From the NCBI RefSeq assembly GCF_000512585.2, contig NC_089241.1:7520001-7584000 (forward strand): a stretch of 64,000 bases of DNA, read 5' to 3'. A model generated the notes under the pieces. That model was not told the origin of the DNA, made no database searches, and saw nothing but the letters and a program-made list of their open reading frames with translations. The translations under genes were made by a program, and so were the position numbers. Origin of the DNA: Kwoniella bestiolae CBS 10118. Taxonomy: Eukaryota; Basidiomycota; Tremellomycetes; Tremellales; Cryptococcaceae. Shown in pieces: positions 60,914-64,000 of this stretch; within the stretch, counting starts at the first letter, position 1, and each line of letters starts with the position of its first letter.

Positions 60914-62916
60914 ATGAATTTCGACCCGTTCAACGAGTTGGGCGGGGGATCAGCTCTAAGGTTTGATGAAGGTCAAGTAAGTACAATGGCGAAGTACGTT
61001 CTCGGATGATGATTGTAGGCTGACTGATGGTGATCAACATAGTTCTTTTCCTCGATAGTAAGTATATTACCGATCGAATGGCGCTTACATGTATGAGACC
61101 GCTCACTGATTTGCTATTTTACGATGAACCATAGCAAGACGACTATTGTTTACCTGTAGGTAAAGTTTGATTCCGCCTTGAAGAAATCTGGTCTGTCTGC
61201 GGTTACACGTACCTGACTGACCTTATATCGAACAGGTAGCTTCTCATTCACCCGAGACGGAGGTAAGTCTCATGCTTGCCGATGAACCGTCAAAGCAATT
61301 AAGATATCGGAGGTTCCACTGAGCCATCGCCCATACTACTGCGCCCCTAGAGACTAGACTACATCCACGATGTGTACAAATATCATGCGGGGAATATACC
61401 TGGTAAGTGGAAGTCTTTCAGTCAAACCATCTCAACACGAAGTCAACAAGGGCACACGGTACCGACATCGTGCCGAACGATGAGATGCATCACAAATAAT
61501 ACTGACGCTGAAACCTGTTCCTACCTCGTAGACGAGGTGGCGACAATGCTGAGCGACGGTAAATCTCGAAGAATACTGGATGTAGGTTGCGGTACAGGTA
61601 AATGGCGAGTCATGTTATTCTTTATGACTATAAAGTAACTATGCCATCGTCTTGTCTGGTAGCTGACTTGATTGTTCCGTTCACTTCACTTTCTTGGTCT
61701 TGCAGGGCATTGGAGATGATCGAAGCTTTCCCGAACATACATGTAAGTATAGTTGTGCTTGCAGTATAACTTATGGTCTGGCGGCCTCAGCTTCTGGGCG
61801 AAGAGCTGACACCGATTTCGTCTTTCTTTCCTTTGGGATCGTCAAATGCCATAGATCACTGGTGTTGATCTGGCTCATCCACCTATAACGGTATGCCCAC
61901 CTAATTTCCTGTGAGTTCTCTCTCTCCTCACATTTTGGGACGCTCATCAAGACCGAGAGAGTGATGTCGCAGATTCGAGATACACGATGTAACGAAAGGG
62001 CAGGAATATGAGGACGATACCTTCGATGTGGTCCATGTGAGGGACATACATGCCGGAGTGAGTGATGGGCATCGTGCAATCAGCCTTACCTCGTGAGTAG
62101 TTTGACTGAGCCATATTGACCTTTCTCTGCAGATGCCAGATTATCACGACATGTTGACCGAGTGTGTCCGCGTACTACGGCCGGGCGGTTATCTCCTTGT
62201 GAAAGAGATAGAATGGGTGCCGGATGTGCTGGATGGGGGCGACGCCGAAGAAAGGTTCCCTGCCATCTGCGCGTGAGTGTTCGATCGCTGTGTACTGAGT
62301 GATACTGTATCAGCTGATCCTGGCGGTTGATGGGAACGGGTTCACACAGGATCTTGTAAGTCATGTCAGCTCATCAACATCAGGTGTGAGATAATCAAGT
62401 TTGCTCTCTTTGACTTAGAGGCTCGTTTCGCGATGCTCTATCGGAACGGTTCCTCGATCCATTGGTAGGTGTGAACCTCGAATCGTACATCGACAACGTC
62501 TCTGGACTATGCGACGTGCATTATACGAGACATATGGTCCCGATGACACCTTGGTCTGATGGTGAGTCTGGGTCGATCTGCTCATCCACGGGATCACCAC
62601 GTAGCTTAAGGGAAGGATGGCTGATTTTCATCTGACTACAGACCCAATACTCAACTACACCGGCCAGATGACCCGACTAGCCATGGCGATCCTAGGCGGG
62701 ACGATCCGCGTGATGTTAATGGACCATGGCGAGTCAGACCCCGATGGGAGGTATGCAGCGGGTATAGAGGAGTTGAAGGATCTGTCGGGTCAGCCAATAT
62801 GGTATTTCGGGAGTGTGGTGGCGCGGAAGGAAGGTGATGTGAGTGATCCAGATATGCAGGTGGGGATGGGCCAGGAGGAGGGGGGTACGGGTGGTTGGGT
62901 AGGTGATGAGGATTGA
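60914..62916 (+). CDS. SAM-dependent class I methyltransferase (TAM/UMTA-like)
   Basis: Thirteen exons in 2 kb give 330 residues: 60914-60976, 61043-61057, 61135-61155, 61236-61262, 61351-61402, 61532-61604, 61706-61742, 61855-61910, 61973-62057, 62133-62272, 62350-62355, 62419-62561, 62642-62916. It carries motif I (RRILDVGCGTGKW, 72-84), the acidic ribose-binding residue in TGVDLAHP (D101), DTFDVVHVRDIHAG, and LRPGGYLLVKEIEW. The layout matches fungal UMTA/LaeA-type methyltransferases; the substrate is unknown. The intron at 61605 needs a GC donor to yield GTGKWALEMIEAF. Exon 11 is 6 nt and optional, since skipping it keeps the frame. Exons 2-4 are 15-27 nt and less certain, though phases agree. 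Confidence 0.85.
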
Positions 62917-64000
62917 TTGGGATAATACTGTTTCTTTGGTAACTTTGGGGTTAGATAACATATGAGTGACGTATAACGCTGCATCATGTCATACTTTACA
63001 TTGATCCTCGAGTACCGCAGATTCAAAAACGGGCTTGGGTCAACTTTATTCTTTTAGTCTCGTGAAGAAGGTATCAATGTCAATTCCTTTGCTCAGTATT
63101 CAGTACAGTGCATTTGGAGCAAGACCGCCTACCACGAAATAATCATACGAGCAACGTCAGCATCGTGAGGAACAGCAAAGTCAATTCTGGAATATCTCGC
63201 TCGCTACGCACATGAAATCAGCAAAGAAATAGAAAAGGGTATCCTTTAATCCACGATCAGCGCTTTGAGGGTCTTTGCTGTTCTTTCCCTTCAAAGGCAC
63301 GTGGGGAAATGGAAAAAAGGAAGGGTCTCACCCTAAATTGGTACTGTAGACATGTGTTGCGTGGTAACGTAGCGTAGTGATGTCATGTCTTTGTTGGCCA
63401 TGCACATGACTCACGGATGGGCTCGAGCGTCTTGATGATGGCGTGGAGTGTCTTATCTCATGGTATGGGATGTATCATTTTGGTAAAGATGTGATGAACA
63501 ACGAGACACACTTAGAGTGGAGAGAGGTGTCGTCATCCGTCTATAGATTGAGGTGTTATCCGGTTGAACCGGTTTCACTTGGAGTCCTGTATCTATACTC
63601 ATAAGGCTTCGTACTTGTATGCATCCACTCTCGAGATACTATCAGCTCATTACATCAAGCGAAGTGCATTCTGTTCCGCTGCATCCCCTCCAAGATACTC
63701 CATCGAGCTTCGGTTACTGCTTGACGAGGCAAGGCAGAGATAGACGACAGACGCGCAGTTTCCTTTATGGGTATGAAAACCCAGCACAGCTTTTATCGGA
63801 CCAGATTTACCATAAAAATTTGCTTGTAGGTGGTTGACCCGAGGAACCACAACTCCCTTGTGTGTATGTAGTGAGTGTATGGAAAAGTCGTTTTGGTCAT
63901 CCACAAGGATATGGAGCATGAAGGAGCAAGCGCATGTTATATAGCTACATAGTGGTTTGTTGTAGATCTCTTTAGGCTAATTCTCTGCCTCGTTGCAGAT
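62917..64000. other. Right end, no supported gene
   Basis: About 1.1 kb. Frames at 63619-63837 and 63650-63919 overlap on opposite strands and lack domain features. A short inverted repeat sits at 63560-63572. It presumably holds the methyltransferase 3' end and the flank of a gene outside the window. Confidence 0.4.

Overview
The window looks like nuclear DNA of a basidiomycete yeast of the Tremellales (Cryptococcus/Kwoniella type). Genes are intron-dense, with mostly 45-75 nt GT..AG introns and GCTGAC/GCTGAT-like branch sites. Conserved fungal genes (TRA1, a CDC4-type F-box/WD40 protein, VPS9- and Sec7-domain exchange factors) are interleaved with lineage-type genes (a fasciclin GPI protein, a GT61-like glycosyltransferase, a short Zn2Cys6 regulator). 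No virus, transposon, CRISPR array or prokaryotic cassette is visible. All gene models below were spliced by hand from the sequence. Exon phases were checked and each model keeps an open frame to its stop, but none has transcript support.

Layout, left to right: a four-TM membrane protein with a repeated tail motif (-); mitochondrial-type L-2-hydroxyglutarate dehydrogenase (+); CDC4-like SCF receptor (+); two-domain fasciclin GPI protein (+); a lone 5S rRNA gene (+); TRA1, a 16-exon SAGA/NuA4 pseudokinase of about 3742 residues (+); an HMG-box factor (-); a small YCII-type protein (-); a VPS9 Rab5-GEF (+); a Sec7-PH Arf-GEF (-); a hotdog thioesterase (+); a long disordered protein with SUMO-interacting motifs and a helical C-terminus, possibly Nse6/SLF2-like (-); an OM14-type outer mitochondrial membrane protein (+); a GT61-like glycosyltransferase (+); a small coiled-coil protein (-); a Zn2Cys6 factor (+); and a 13-exon class I methyltransferase (+). 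The far right end holds no gene I can support.

The genes do not form a pathway cluster. Two vesicle-traffic exchange factors (Rab5-type and Arf-type) lie tail to tail, and TRA1 lies tail to tail with an HMG factor, but these look like ordinary neighbours. Three divergent pairs share short intergenic promoters.

The most noteworthy signals are structural. The OM14-like protein is an internal duplication in which both copies keep an intron at the same codon, in the same phase and with the same length (61 nt). The methyltransferase needs a GC..AG intron and may have a 6-nt micro-exon. The L2HGDH gene needs an 8-nt micro-exon. The VPS9 domain is split by a disordered insertion of about 155 residues. 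The long SIM-bearing protein is a candidate divergent SMC5/6 cofactor. I found no convincing wholly new system.
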